A stretch of DNA of 64,000 bases from Pogostemon cablin (taxonomy: Eukaryota > Streptophyta > Magnoliopsida > Lamiales > Lamiaceae). The DNA lies in assembly GCA_023678885.1 (NCBI GenBank), contig CM042965.1:29989777-30053776 (forward strand), read 5' to 3'. The notes under the pieces are model-generated. The model was not told where the DNA came from. It did no database searches and saw only the letters and a list, made by a program, of their open reading frames with translations. The translations under genes and the position numbers were made by a program. Below are positions 21,774 through 33,984 of the stretch, piece by piece (the stretch's first letter is position 1; each line of letters begins with the position of its first letter).

Positions 21774-22795
21774 GTTGGTAGCAGCATTGAGTGGATGTGA
21801 TAGTGGCGACCGCATTAGGACCATTCTCCTCAGGGCCAAGAAAGAGCGTTGGAGTAGATTTCACTGTGTCGTTCGTCACTACGAGTTTATGTCATCTAAC
21901 GCTGCAGAGTCTTGGAACAATTATCTTAAATGGCCCCATCATTTTCCAAGTCATATATATATTCGAGAAGGTACGCCAACTGACCCAGGAATGGCATGCT
22001 GCTAAGAGCCTCGAGGCCGAAAAGCACCGTGGTGTTTTGTACGCGAGAGTCAGTAATCAGCTCGCAAATTTGGTGAACAGGGCAGACCATCTCGAAGTTG
22101 AACATATAGTTGGCGGACGCTTCAAGGTTGTAGTTGGTGCTGATACGTTTCTGATTGATCTCGAAAAGCGGTCGTGTGACTGTGGATATATCCAACACGA
22201 GCTCATTCCATGCATCCATGCATTTGCTGCAATCAGGTACTCTCATCTCAACTTTTAGACTGAATTTATGTACGTAATATCGATTTATTGTACATCACCC
22301 TCACCCATAATTTTTTTACGTCTCGAAGTAACAAGTGTCTTGATTTGAATTTTTATGTGGGGGAATGCTTTCAGAATGTGATTGTTAGATCATTGTGGGG
22401 TGGTTCAGTGTATCCGTTGCCTAATAGGAAGAATTGGGATGTTCATACACTTGTACGAGACAGGGTCTACAAACCTCCTGATTGCCCGAAGCCATCTGGC
22501 AGGCCTAAATGTAGTCGAATGAAGAGTAACCTAGAAATTAGTCAGAGTTTGCGTTGAGGCTATAAATGTTCTAATTGTTGTGGGATGAATCACAACAGGG
22601 CTACCTGTACTAATAGTCCTGCTGTACCACACAACGAGGATATTGGTGGAGTTGGTTTTTCACCACCTTCTGTGCAGGCCCGAGCAATACGTTATGGTTC
22701 GAGAAAGTGCTCAATTTGTCCTATGCCAGGCCACACCAAAAATGCATGCCCTAATAATGGATTGCGAGATGTTATTGATGAGGAGAATTAGTGTA
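21774..22795 (+). pseudogene. MULE transposase, 3' part: SWIM domain and zinc knuckles
   Basis: Continuation of the gene starting at 1. After a TTTTTTAATCAG acceptor the frame gives WSRFHCVVRHYEFM and NAAESWNNYLKW (the third catalytic acidic residue), then, after a frameshift around 21940-21960, VRQLTQEWHAAK and the SWIM zinc finger CDCGYIQHELIPCIHAFAA (CxC...CxH, about 22175-22230). An intron-like gap precedes WGGSVYPLPNRKNWD, PPDCPKPSGRPKCSRMK, a TGA near 22555, and two CCHC-type knuckles: CSNCCGMNHNRATC (22568-22610) and CSICPMPGHTKNAC (22708-22750). The stop is at 22789. Such knuckles close many plant MuDR-like transposases. Non-functional. Confidence 0.9.
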
Positions 22796-23912
22796 GTTTG
22801 TTGTGTTATTCGGAGTTGTATTTATGGAATACTTGATTTAAACTTATGTGTGTATTTACCTTTCAGAATTGCTCTAAATATCAGGAATGCGATGCTGTGT
22901 TTATCTAAATATCATGAAGCATCTTATTGTTTGCTAGGTCATGTTCACAGGCATGCTCAGAAGAGTACGAGAAAGTTTTCAGGTATAAGACGTTGTGAAT
23001 ATATTATCATGCAGGTAAGCATGTAGGTGAACATGTAGGTGAACATGCTGGGGAAGGTAATCGTGCTTACAAACAAACTTATCTTGAATATTATACACAA
23101 AAAATGATTGGTTTTGCTTTAAATGTGTCCCCCATGAGGTATTTGATATATTTCTTTCAAAGAAATATGTTTTAATCTCATGAAGGTTTTAATTATGCTT
23201 CAACAAAAGGTAAAAGAAAACTCAATGTTAATATTAATTACATGAGTCCAATGGTTGACTCCCACAGACATTGGTTTTCCATCTCTCAAACCCATATTGA
23301 CATTAGGAAAGTGAACAATGTAACAAATATCTATGTAAGATACAACTTTTTCCTTATCTTTATTGTTGCAGTTTTATCGACCATCATCTACAATATTGAT
23401 TCAGTTTGAGTCAAAGTTTTGATTTGGTCTTCCAGGAGTTTGCTAAACAATACATGACACATGTCCAACATCATTAGTATCTATCCCTAAATCACACTCA
23501 TGATACAGTTGGCTGTCTATCTAAAAATATGGGTTCCTTTCACCGTTGTCTGACTAAGACACAATTATAATACATATTTGCAACATAGAGTTAGAGAAAT
23601 ATAGAATAAGATTGATCCTCAAATTATTGAATTCTTGACGTAATAATGTATGTGTGTGTTTAGGTTTTGAAGTTGAGCTTAAGATGATGTGTTTAACAAA
23701 CTGGTTTACACTTGTTTAAAGGAAATTGATCATATAGGTTAATATGTAGTTGATCATCTCGGTGATCATGTAGGTTATCGTACTGGTGAATATATAGGTG
23801 ATTATATTGGTAACTATGTAGGTGATTTTGTTGTAGGTAATATAACCGATCCTGCTAGTGAAATATGGGTGAGCTTTGGTACCCTCATCTAAACCTTTAG
23901 ACTGAAGGGTTG
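22796..23912. other. MULE 3' flank, first copy
   Basis: Non-coding. A short GTAGGTGAACAT minisatellite occurs near 23022-23050, and a degenerate array of TAGGTGATCATAT-like words at 23726-23870. Most of this stretch recurs about 1.47 kb downstream (see 23913-25030). Confidence 0.6.
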
Positions 23913-24257
23913 GCTACACTTGTACGAAATAGAGTCTGCAGACCTCCTGATTGCCCGAAGCCATACAGAAGGCCTAAACGTAGTCGAATGAAGAGTGCTC
24001 TAGAAATTAGTCAAAGTGTTCGTAGAGCCTATAAGTGTTCCAATTGTGGTGGGATGAATCACAACAGGGCTACCTGTGCTAATAGTCGTGTTGTACCACA
24101 CAATGAGGATGCTGGTGGAGTTGGTTTTTCACCACCTTCTGTGCAGGCCTGAGCAATACGTTATGGTTCAAGAAAGTGCTCAATTTGCCGCATGCCAGGC
24201 CACACAAAAAATGCATGCCCTAATCATGGATTGCGAGATGTTATTGATGAGTAAAAT
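23913..24257 (+). pseudogene. Duplicated MULE transposase tail with two zinc knuckles
   Basis: Second copy of 22444-22790, offset by about 1470 bp. It begins in the TLVRNRVCRPPDCPKP segment. Knuckle 1 reads CSNCGGMNHNRATC, the better-preserved form; the frame then hits a TGA after SPPSVQA. The second knuckle follows in the continuing sequence as CRMPGHTKNAC. It lacks the catalytic core and SWIM domain. It is part of a larger duplication that includes the 3' flank. Confidence 0.85.
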
Positions 24258-25030
24258 TAGTGCAGTTTGTTATGTTATTCGAAGTTATATTTATAGAATA
24301 CTTGATTTAAACTTGTACGTGTTTATTTAATTTTCAGAATTAATCTAAATATCAGGAATGCGATGCTGTGTTTATCTAAATATCATGAAGCATCCTGTTG
24401 TTTGTTAGGTTATGTTAACAGGCATGCTCAGAAGAGTATGAGGAAGTTTACAGGTATAAGACGTTGTGAATATGTTATCATGCATGTTAGCATGTAGGTG
24501 AACATGCTGGGGAAGATAATCGTGCTTACAAACAAATTGATATTGAATATTGCACACAAAAAAGATAGGTGTTTGCTTTAATTGTGTACCTCATGAGGTA
24601 TTTGATATATTTCTTTCAAAGACATTAGTTTCCCATCTCTCAAACCCATATTAACATTAGGAAAGTGAACAATGTAATAAACATGGGTGTCTTTCATCAT
24701 TTCCTGACTAAGACACAATTATAATACTCATTGGAACATAGAGTTAGAGAATTATAAAATAATGTATTGAATTCTTGACGTAATAATGTAGTTTGTGTGT
24801 CTAGGTTTTAGATTTGCGCATAAGATGATGTGTTTAACAAACTGGTGTACACATGTATAAAGGAAATTGATCATATAGGTTATCATGTAGTTGATCATAT
24901 CGGTGATTATGTAGGCGAATAAATTGGTGATCATGCAGGTTATCGTACTGGTGACTATGTAGGTGATTATATTGGTGACTTGGATGTGATTTTATTGTAG
25001 TTAATATATCAGATCCTGCTAGTGAAATAT
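24258..25030. repeat. MULE 3' flank, second copy
   Basis: Repeats the words of 22796-23870 in the same order with deletions (the second copy is shorter): TATCAGGAATGCGATGCTGT, GGCATGCTCAGAAGAGTA, and the degenerate TAGGTGATTATAT minisatellite at 24861-25010. Confidence 0.75.
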
Positions 25031-25394
25031 GGGTGAGCTTTGGCTTGGTATGTGTATGATTTAATGTGCTTATTTTAATTTAATTTTGGTACTTTTTACA
25101 TTTCTTAATTGTATTCTCTCTCTCTCTTTTTTTATATTGAAATCTTATTTTATATTTTTTAAAATTTTTGAATATAAATCAGACATCGTCAAATATGCAT
25201 CAGTGGCATTTACAGATATGAATTGTTGTTCGTTGTTGATATCTTTTCCAACTAACTAGGTGATATCTACCAAAATGGAGCATATCCCATATTCTGGTCG
25301 ATGTTCTAATTAGAGTAGTTAATTCATTTCATTAGAAAAAGAAAATTCATACAATCATCAGACTGATAACAATATCATTAACGTTACTGAACAA
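25031..25394. other. AT-rich stretch with (TC)n
   Basis: No gene seen. A (TC)n run at 25115-25127 is followed by a T-run. Confidence 0.5.
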
Positions 25395-25560
25395 CTACTC
25401 CAAACAATTGGTTTGCCTACAAATTCTAAGTAGTTTTAATGAATCCGCCAACGTTGAGAGTGAACTCTTAGTTTCTTCCACGACCGCGGCCATAGCTTCA
25501 AATTGATTAGATAATGTGCTGACTAAGTTGCTCAGTCGATTGTGTATATCAGACTCACTA
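25395..25560 (-). pseudogene. Possible last exon of the minus-strand transposon-protein gene
   Basis: On the minus strand a frame reads SESDIHNRLSNLVSTLSNQF, EAMAAVVEETKSSLSTLADS, LKLLR, then a stop at 25395. Leu, Val and Ile are spaced in heptads, so a coiled coil is likely. There is no start codon, and it lies 2.4 kb downstream (in gene orientation) of the coding pieces at 27933-29003, whose family often ends in such a segment. Joining the two is inference; no acceptor is certain. Confidence 0.4.
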
Positions 25561-25766
25561 GTACAACATTGTGTATGACATGACCCACCTTACATAACTT
25601 ATAATTCAAATACTCATTAATATAAATATCATCATTATAAAAACCTGCATATATATTTTTTTCTTCTCACAATATATTTATAACCAAAACCATCACACCA
25701 GTTCAATATGCATAACTGGTTTCTGACAACACTTCAGACCACCCAAACTTGTCACAATACTTATTA

Positions 25767-26038
25767 CTCCCTCCGTCCCAACTTCAACTTCACACTTTCC
25801 ATTTTGGGCTGTCCTAATTTCAACTTCACACTTCCATGAAAGGAAAAGATACATAACTAATATTCCTCTAACACACTTTAATTTTAAAATTGCCACCACC
25901 TTTTTAACACACATAACATACTTTATCATTTATTTATTATTAAAAATACCAAACTATCCCTAAAATTAACTCAAAAAGTAACTTTTCTTAATTTGCATGT
26001 GTACAGTAAATATGAAGATGAAAATGGGACGGAGGGAG
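25767..26038. mobile_element. Stowaway-type MITE
   Basis: 272 bp with terminal inverted repeats CTCCCTCCGTCCC and GGGACGGAGGGAG, flanked by TA on both sides (25765-25766 and 26039-26040), the hallmark of Stowaway/Mariner MITEs. A second CTTCAACTTCACACTT word repeats inside the left arm. Non-coding. Confidence 0.95.
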
Positions 26039-26404
26039 TATATTACATAACAAAACAGCAGCAGAAACAAAATAATCCACGGCCTAGCCCAATAGGTCGT
26101 CATCTATGTACATCAACTCAAAACCCTGAAGGAGCTCCACAGCTTGCACAACACACCACATACTCAATCATCATCAGACTCACCTATAATGCATAAACTA
26201 GTGAGATAAAAATCTCAGTAAGTAGAAATCATGCATGCCTGTGCATGAAAATGCATTTATTTTTCTATCACCTATTTTCTAATTTTTCTAGTTGGTCTCT
26301 TTTATTTTGAAAACTTTCACATTGTGGGATCCCCACGACACACTTATGATATGCACCCAAATGAGCTCAATAGACACACACAGTGTCATATCAATTTTTT
26401 CGAT

Positions 26405-26549
26405 CCCTGAATAAGTGAAGGGAACTATTTTTCTGAATCCTGACAGAGTGTTGGGATGATTTTTTTGAACCCCGAATAAAGTATCGGGAATGATTTTTCC
26501 GAATCCTAAATAAAGTATCGGGAACAATTTTTCCGAACCCTGACAGAGA
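26405..26549. repeat. 33-34-bp minisatellite, about four copies
   Basis: Units of the form CC-GAATAAAGTATCGGGA followed by TGATTTTTCCGAAT. Four imperfect copies plus a partial fifth, some with CTGACAGAG in place of CGAATAAAG. The reverse frames are open across it only because the unit lacks stops. Confidence 0.8.
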
Positions 26550-27932
26550 TGCATATATAGTGGCCACACACACCATTAGTATCTTATTAATTTTGAGAAA
26601 AACACTTTTCATGATTATGCATGGTATGCAACCAGTGCAATTAAATATGCATCATAAACTATTTACGGCATCAATATCAACATTTAATCACAATAAAACA
26701 ACAACTTAACTTCAATTCACACAAATCTACTTCTGAAACAACAATTTCACCCCAATCACATAAATCCATTTATAGAATAACAACTTCACCTTGGATCACA
26801 CGATCCCTTTTTAGAATAACAACTTCATCTCGGATCACACAAATTCTTATAAACAATATTTTCTCAGATCATATAGATCTATATTCAACAGTTTCTGTTC
26901 ACACAAATCTATATAGGACAACGATATTATTTCAAATCACATAAATCCACAACTTGTATTGCAAATTTATCACAAATAATTTACAAATAATATTATTGAA
27001 TATGAACCCTACTTTTCCCAAATCACATAAATCCACAACTTGTATCACAAATTAATCTCAAATAATTCATAATATAATTAAACTAATCACAAATAATCCA
27101 TAACATAATTATCACATATTTTAATCACAAATAATTCACAAACAGTATGTTTATGTATTGTAGTTGGACTTCTACTTACCTGGACTCCAAATAGTAAGAA
27201 TACTATAGACCTCATGAAGCACTACAACTAATCTCTTCTTTCCCATTTTGGCACGAACCACTTCCTCTCCTTTTCTCCTTTCTCTCCCTCTTTTCTCTTT
27301 TTTTTGACGCTGTCCTTAAAAATTTTTCTCACCCAAAATGAGGGTTAACTCATGCACATATATATAGTAATAGGCGTGAGGTGATATGTTTGCAATTGAA
27401 TTAGGAGATATCCACGTACCCATTACTCACACCAATAAATCATGTGGAGACCAATTAATCCACGTGTAAGCTAGCTGTAAAATTTTAATTATTTACTTGG
27501 GTATCCGCTTTAACAACACACACGTGCACTGTTTATATATTATTATTATTATTATTATCCATTATGAATATACGTGCAATACTTAATAACTAAGATATGA
27601 TACATTTATAAATTAATACACATACGTGTATATTTTTTTTATCACTATTATTATTACGAGAACATGTGTGATACTTAATAATTAAGAAATAATATATTTA
27701 TACACATAATGCAATTTAATTAAGTATCCAAATTAATGCACGTAAATATTTATGCACATATATATTCACATATTGTCACAATTTTTATCACCAATGTCTC
27801 AAATAAAATATAAAGATAAATAAATTTTAGAAACAATTGTCACATAATTGTCACATAATTATCACACAATTATAAAAATGCACATAACACAAATTAATTA
27901 TATTGGCACATGAGTAGTGAGAAGCTCGGGTA
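26550..27932. other. AT-rich intergenic or intronic DNA with degenerate repeats
   Basis: 26690-26900 holds degenerate repeats of about 45-55 bp around AGAATAACAACTTCA and ATCACACAAATC. 26940-27130 repeats TCACAAATAATTCA. A (TTA)n microsatellite lies at 27541-27558. No coding region seen. Confidence 0.55.
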
Positions 27933-29003
27933 TCACAGTGTATGTGCCAAAGGTTTTGCAACATTCAAATCCAGCGGTGGAAAGGCGGGCTCCAATGACT
28001 CTGTTACACCAATCGGTGACACAGCTTGACGAAGTAACAATCTCCAAATTATAGTGGGAAAGGGCAGTCTTCGTTGGACATCGATGGTCCCTGCGAATTG
28101 CATTACGTGCTTATATACCATCAATCCAAAGTCTAGTCGCCTACCAATAGCAACGCCATGGATAACTCTACCCTGAAGTGGTGCTAGTAGAAAAGTTATA
28201 TCCAAAGGTACCCAGTTGCTTAATGCGATGGCGGAAAGGGCCCTGAAAGGTACACATACATAGTGGATAGAAAGTCCAGTTGCCGGCCAACTCATTCCAT
28301 GCAAGCCTGTTAGAAATTCTGCAACAATATCCAAATTGGGCTATTACCCGTTATCTCCCTCGAATGAGGAAAAACCAAGAGCAACACTAATTTTGTTAGG
28401 AGTGAAATTGATGATTTCATTTCTGAAAAATATTCTTTCCAACCGACCTGATTCTGGGTCGAAAATTGCATACGATAGATTTGCATAGAACTCAAGCACG
28501 ACTTCTCTGTTATAAGTACCCACATCAATTAGGGTACTCTTTAAGCCAGAACGCTGGATGATGTTGGACAATTAGTTGAACTCCCCAATTTGGTCTTCAG
28601 CGACATCGCATTTTGGAAAAAATGCCATCATCTTCAGAGTGTTATACCGATGTCTTACTTGCCTGTTATAGAAACGTGCAGACAATGCCCTATTGATAGA
28701 TATAGCTTCATAATCCTTATCTGGGGATGGTGACCTCGCTCGCTTTAAATTAACCTGCATTCTTTCTAGAAGTGTGTAGATCTGCTTGATCCCTCTGAGT
28801 TTTACCTGAGGTAAAAGAAGAGTCATTACTCCTGAGGTTTTTATCAGGGTATTAACAAGCTTAGATGGTGAGACATGATGGCGTGTATTCTTAAGGATTT
28901 TTTTGTTGGGTAGCAATTTTTGATTATAAACCAGGAACACTATTGGGCCCTCTAAAATAATTATTTTCCATGTTTTCACAATGAGGCTCACATCTGCGTC
29001 CAA
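27933..29003 (-). pseudogene. Putative plant transposon protein (Transposase_32-like), broken
   Basis: Minus-strand coding in three pieces: 29003-28572, a stop, 28571-28344, then a frameshift to 28334-27933. The middle holds SGLKSTLIDVGTYNREVVLE and FYANLSYAIFDPESGRLERI, the conserved start of the domain often annotated 'putative plant transposon protein' in plant genomes, followed by NEIINFTPNKISVALGF. The last piece ends with TIDVQRRLPFPTIIWRLLLR and PPLDLNVAKPLAHTL. The first piece (with RARSPSPDKDYEA, TLKMMAFFPKCD) may be the N-terminal part. Biochemical role unknown. The stop and shift make it a pseudogene. Confidence 0.65.
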
Positions 29004-29231
29004 TTGGGCACCAAGAAAAAAGATTAATTCAGGCCCAAACCCAGTGGATTATTAATTTCTATCATCTTCGTCCCATATGTATATATAAACATTTTTTTAA
29101 GTTCCATTAGGACTGTTATTATTACTCCAATTATAATTTGTTTTTGTTAACTTTTGTAGATTGGAGATATTTTTAACGAATCAATAAATTAAAAATAACA
29201 TCAATTGAATTAAAAATGATGACAGTTTTAA

Positions 29232-29351
29232 AAGTAAATGGATATTATTATGATTGGGTTGGGTATCATAATAATATTTTAGATAGGATAGGTATGGGTA
29301 GTTGTTTTTAATCGGGTACGAGTATCCAAAATAAGCGTGCACCCTACCCGT
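29232..29351 (-). mobile_element. Fragment of hAT-type MITE
   Basis: The reverse complement starts CAACGGGTAGGGT and runs CGCTTATTTTGGATAC then CCGATTAAAAACAACTACCC, matching the left end of the MITE at 53624 from its tenth base on. The outer terminal bases are replaced by the B-family LTR beginning at 29352, so the LTR inserted into or next to this MITE. Confidence 0.7.
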
Positions 29352-30252
29352 TGATGAGAAAAAAAATAAGCGTGTTTTAGTGTCCAATTTAACACTTTTT
29401 TTATGAGAATTGTTATTATATATTAAGAAAAGTGTCTTATATTTGATATATGTGAGAAAATATGCGTTTGAGGTGTTTCATTGTGTTTTATGCTGAAAGA
29501 GGATCAAAAGTGCAAAGTTGGGAAAAATGTGAAACTTGAGTAGGAATGCTGAAAAATGCACGTTCAACTTGTATAATTTTCTGTATTCGTGTGGAGCTCT
29601 GAACTAGAAGTGTATATATGGTTAGAAAGCCACAGAAGAGAAGATCGTTTTGGCATAAGGAACACTTCAATCGGAGTCCAAACGAGAAAGTTATGATCAA
29701 AATGGTGACGTCGCACAAGCTGTGCCGAACAGAACGGATGTGGTACTTTGCATGACTTGTTACATACTCAAATGTTGGAGTTTTTGTGATTTCTTTACAT
29801 GGATAGAAAGCTAAGGAAGAGTGGATCATGTGAGCGCAAGAATCACTGAAATTAGAGTTTGGTTGTGGAAGTTATGTGCGAAACGGTGAGACTGCACATG
29901 CAGCTCAACCAGTAGTTCGACCAAGGCCTTCCAGTTCGACCAAAACTATTTTGGTCGAACTAGAACACGGAAATCTATTTTCGTCGGGTTTTACACTCCA
30001 GTTCGTGTATTTTCGTGTTTTTCAAGAAAAGCCCATCCAATGTCCATAAGGAGAGCTTACAAGTATAAAAGAGGATGTAGATCACACCGAGAGTAGAACT
30101 GTAACATAATCATCCTACACCCCACAGGGATCACCCCCAACCATCATCCACGTCCTTTCCTCCATCCATCCATCACTTTGAAGATTCGTTTGCTAAATTA
30201 AGAGGAGAACCAAGAGGAGGATTCAAGACGGAGAAGGACGCGACAACGCCCA
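29352..30252 (+). repeat. Truncated B-family LTR (left piece)
   Basis: Matches 33239 to about 34186: TGATGAGAA start, GTGTTTTAGTGTCCAA, the U3 GTTCGACC motifs at 29918-29960, and TATAAAAGA at 30064-30072. It stops where the minus-strand copia LTR begins, so the copia element inserted here. The remaining LTR half is not found in the window. Confidence 0.82.
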
Positions 30253-31436
30253 CGGTTGGCGTTTGGATCTTTTAGTTAACGTGAACCGTTAGAGTTCCAT
30301 GCAATTCTACTGCAGTGGAAGCATAAACATAGAATTGTATTATCTTTCACCAGGGTTTGATGTAGAGGTTGAATAGCAGCAGCAAGAACAAACGATCTTC
30401 TGATCTTCTATTGTATTCCTAAGCCACATCTTGACGTTGTGTGGGCAACAATCTACAAGACGAACTCAATTTGCAATCATACTGTCTTTCACGTGTTTAG
30501 GCGTGTGAACTTGTATATCCGGACTGCTGAGATTCGCTATTTATAGGCTACAATAGGGACCAGGAGGAGAAATTAGGGTTTGAGCCTCCCATTGGGCTTA
30601 AGCATCCAAGTTTAGCCCAAAACTTATACTTAAGTCCAATAATAATAACTCAGTCCACTAAAGAAATATTATTGCACTGCCATCCTAATCCCAAATTACG
30701 TTATGAGCTCCTTCTTATTATGAGCCCGTCAATCTTCACGTATTTAAGATTCAATGTCCATTAATTAATTAAGTTACTGACAACTCCATTAATTAATATC
30801 TTTACTGAGAGTAATACCACTCAAACTTATTATCACTGCTGGAATAAATCCATCTGCAGGGTTTATATGATAATCATTATGAGCTCCTCATGGGAACATC
30901 ATCAACCAACTCCTTTAGGACACAGATTCCTTCTACAATCAACATCACACCATAGAGACAACACCATTTCCTAACTCACCAAGCATATTGATTTAATAAT
31001 TAAATCTCACCCATTAATGAATCAAGGAAATAAATACTGGCTTACGTGTCGAGGTTATTATATAGAGATTATGAGTACGAACATCCATAATAACAGAGAT
31101 CAAGTTCTATTATATAGTCAGTATAAACCGAACGATCTCAACGGCGGTCCTATTCAATACACACAAAGTGTACTAGTGCAATTTTATAGTCAAGACAAAC
31201 AAATACCAAATCATACTACAACCATACCAATAGATAGTCCCCTTCTATCTCGGTTGTGAATATTTGTTTATACTTTATAAGAAGCCGATAATATGATCTT
31301 CCGTATGTTGCCGCACACCACATTATCTACAATATAAAGTAAATGGATTTTTGCAATAATTCATAAATAATTATACAAATGTTTGATCACATAATTGTTC
31401 ATACAAAAAGCTAGACTTTTAGTATACAATCCAACA
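30253..31436 (-). repeat. LTR of the minus-strand copia remnant
   Basis: It ends at 31436 with TCCAACA (complement of TGTTGGA) and begins near 30253 with GTTGGCGTTTGGATC, the degraded complement of the ATCGAATGCCAACA end. It is shorter and more diverged than the pair at 38822 and 45816. Confidence 0.8.
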
Positions 31437-33238
31437 ATCTCCCACTTATACTAAAAGACTATGCTGCCATATCTACTGCCATACATCTGATTCCTGCTCC
31501 CACTACATGACCATCAAAAAGCTTTCGCCTTAAGGTCCTTGTAAAAAGATTTACTAGGATATCAACCGATGCAATCTAGACGACAACAACCTTTCCCTCA
31601 TCATATGATTTCTGCGCTCAATGTGTTTAAGTGCCTTATGGGCTCGTGATTCCTTCTAGTTTGCAACTACACCATTAATCACAATAAATTGTGATCATCT
31701 TGGGCAAACTCAGAATCATCTAAGTCCATCATGAAGTTTCTAGAACCATACAAATACTTTGGCTGCCACAAGGCTCCAATATTATCATCTTTCCATGGTG
31801 GAGTCTGAAATATATTTTCACATAACACTCCTCCATTTTATGGATCTACTTCCCAATTTAAACACATAACCTAGAGGTGGATTTACTGCCGTCACATGAT
31901 TTGTAAAATTGAATCTATGTAATCATTAAGAAGTAATGAATCAGTCCGGTAAGCTTACATATAATTTCCAGTCCTTTTCAGGCACTTCAAATATGTCTTA
32001 CCACAATTCAATATTCTTGTTCCGGGTTACTTTGATACCCACTGACTATGCCATTGGCAAAATAGATATCCAATCTCGTGCATAGCATTTCATAGATTAA
32101 GTTTCCTTATTGCCGAAGCATAGGGAACCACCTTTATCTATTTTATCTTCTTTTGTGTCTTAAGACACAAATCCTTAGATGAAGTCACATGCTAAAACGA
32201 GTAAGGATTGTATCAATTTATGAAGCTTGAGACAAGCACAACATCCTATCTTGTGATCTTCATTACCATAATCACAAGGATATGTTTTGCTTCTCTTAAG
32301 TCCTTCATTTCATACTACTTTATTAACCATACCCATAAGCCCGACAATACTCTTTCATTGTCTCCAATATGCTAGATATCAATGTACATACAAGAAATAT
32401 CACCACATTTCTATCATTCTTTTCAATACACAAGACCCCATCCGAGCATTGATTAAATCCATATGACTGGATTTCCTAATCAAAATGGATGTTCCATGAT
32501 CTTGAAGCTTCCTTTAGTCCGTTGATGGTCACTTTTAAGCTTACACTCAAAATGCTCTTAGCCCTTTGCAATGAATCATTCTGGTTGCATCTCATAGATG
32601 TTTGACTCAAGACTTCCAATCAGAAAAGCTATCTTGACATCTATTTGCTATACCTCATAATCAATATGAGCAGCAATAAAAGAATCCAGATCGACATAGG
32701 CATAGCTACCGGCGAACAATTTTCCTTATAATCGAACCCTTCTTTCTGAGTAACCTTTTAGCAACAAGCTTTACATCAAAGGCTTTCACCTTACCGTATG
32801 ATCCTCTTTTATTTTGTATGACCAATTCCAATGGCTTTTACACTACTTAGTGGTCCTACAAGCTCCCAGATTTGATTTAGAATCCATAGATTTTTTATTT
32901 CAAAATTCATTGCGACTTACTAAGATTCTGCATTTCGATCTTGTAGTGCTTCATCGTATCCATGGGTCGATTTCATGTTTACTAGGGACCAAGTCTCATG
33001 ACTTTCCCAAGACATAAATCTATCGGGTTGTAAAACAACTCTCCCACTACGACAAGGCATTACATGCAATTGTGTATCAGATGTGACACGCGATGCAGTT
33101 TACTTGTGGTATATCCTCTTGTACAATTGGTACTAAAATTTTGTGTTTCCCTTTTCACACTTTTTAGAATATTTTATACATGGTTTTGTGATTTATTACA
33201 TAATCCTTCTCCAAAAATCTAGTGTTTGTGTTAACAAT
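30253..33238 (-). mobile_element. Minus-strand Ty1/copia remnant, same family as 38822-47204
   Basis: The reverse complement aligns with the 3' part of the copia element at 38822-47204. It has an LTR (30253-31436), a polypurine tract (AAGTGGGAGAT complement at 31437-31447), then coding debris back to an IN/RT junction ending in ACTAGATTTTTGGAGAAGGA near 33190-33230. The YVDD region near 32370-32410 is mutated. The 5' portion is cut off at 33238 by the start of element B. No functional ORF. Confidence 0.85.
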
Positions 33239-33804
33239 TGATAAGAGTAAAAATAAGTGTGTTTTAGTGTCCAATCTAACACCTTTTTGATGGGAATTGT
33301 TGCCATATATTAGCACAAGTATCTTATATTTGATATATGTGAGAAAAAGGTACACTTTAGGTGTTTTATTATGTTTTAGGTGGAAAAAGGATCAAAAGTG
33401 CAAAGTTGGAGAAAATGTGCAACTTGTGCTAGAATGCTGAAAAACGTACGCCCAAATTATATAATTTTTATGTGTTTGTGTGGAGCTTAAAAGTTAAAGT
33501 GTGATACATTTTTAGAAATCCACAGAAGAGAAGATCTTTTTGACGTAAATAACACTTCAATCGGAATCCAAACGAGAAAGTTATGATCAAAATGGTGACG
33601 TCGCGCAATCTGTGCAGAAAAGAACGGCTATGCCATTTTCCATGACTTGTTACATATTCTAATATTAGATTTTCTGTAAGTTCTTATATGTATAGAAAGC
33701 CAAGGAAGAGAGGATCACGTGAGCACAAGAATCACTCAAATCGGAGCTCGGATGTGGAAGTTATACGCGAAACGGTGAGACTGCGCAAGCTGCTACAGTG
33801 TGGT

Positions 33805-33870
33805 TCGACCACGACACTAGTGGTTCGACCACTGTGTCGTGGTCGAACCAGAAGCCTGATAGGTTGAACT
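33805..33870. promoter_or_regulatory. Inverted TCGACC/TCGAAC motif cluster in the B LTR
   Basis: GTGGTTCGACCACGACACTA, then GTGGTTCGACCACTGTG, then TCGTGGTCGAACCAG. Each word is near-palindromic and their order is inverted, giving a potential large hairpin about 105-170 bp upstream of the TATA box. Related words occur at 29918-29960 and 61318-61640. Confidence 0.6.
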
Positions 33871-33975
33871 AGAAGCCTGAACAACGCTAGATCTGTATTT
33901 TTACACCCCAAGTACGTGTATTTTCGTGTTTTCCAAGAAAAAGCCCATCCTAGGTTCATAAAGATAGCTTACAAG

Positions 33976-33984
33976 TATAAAAGG
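33976..33984 (+). promoter_or_regulatory. TATA box in LTR of element B
   Basis: TATAAAAGG in the LTR; the truncated copy has TATAAAAGA at 30064. A good match to plant TATA boxes, with the conserved downstream leader CATCATCCAC. Confidence 0.65.
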
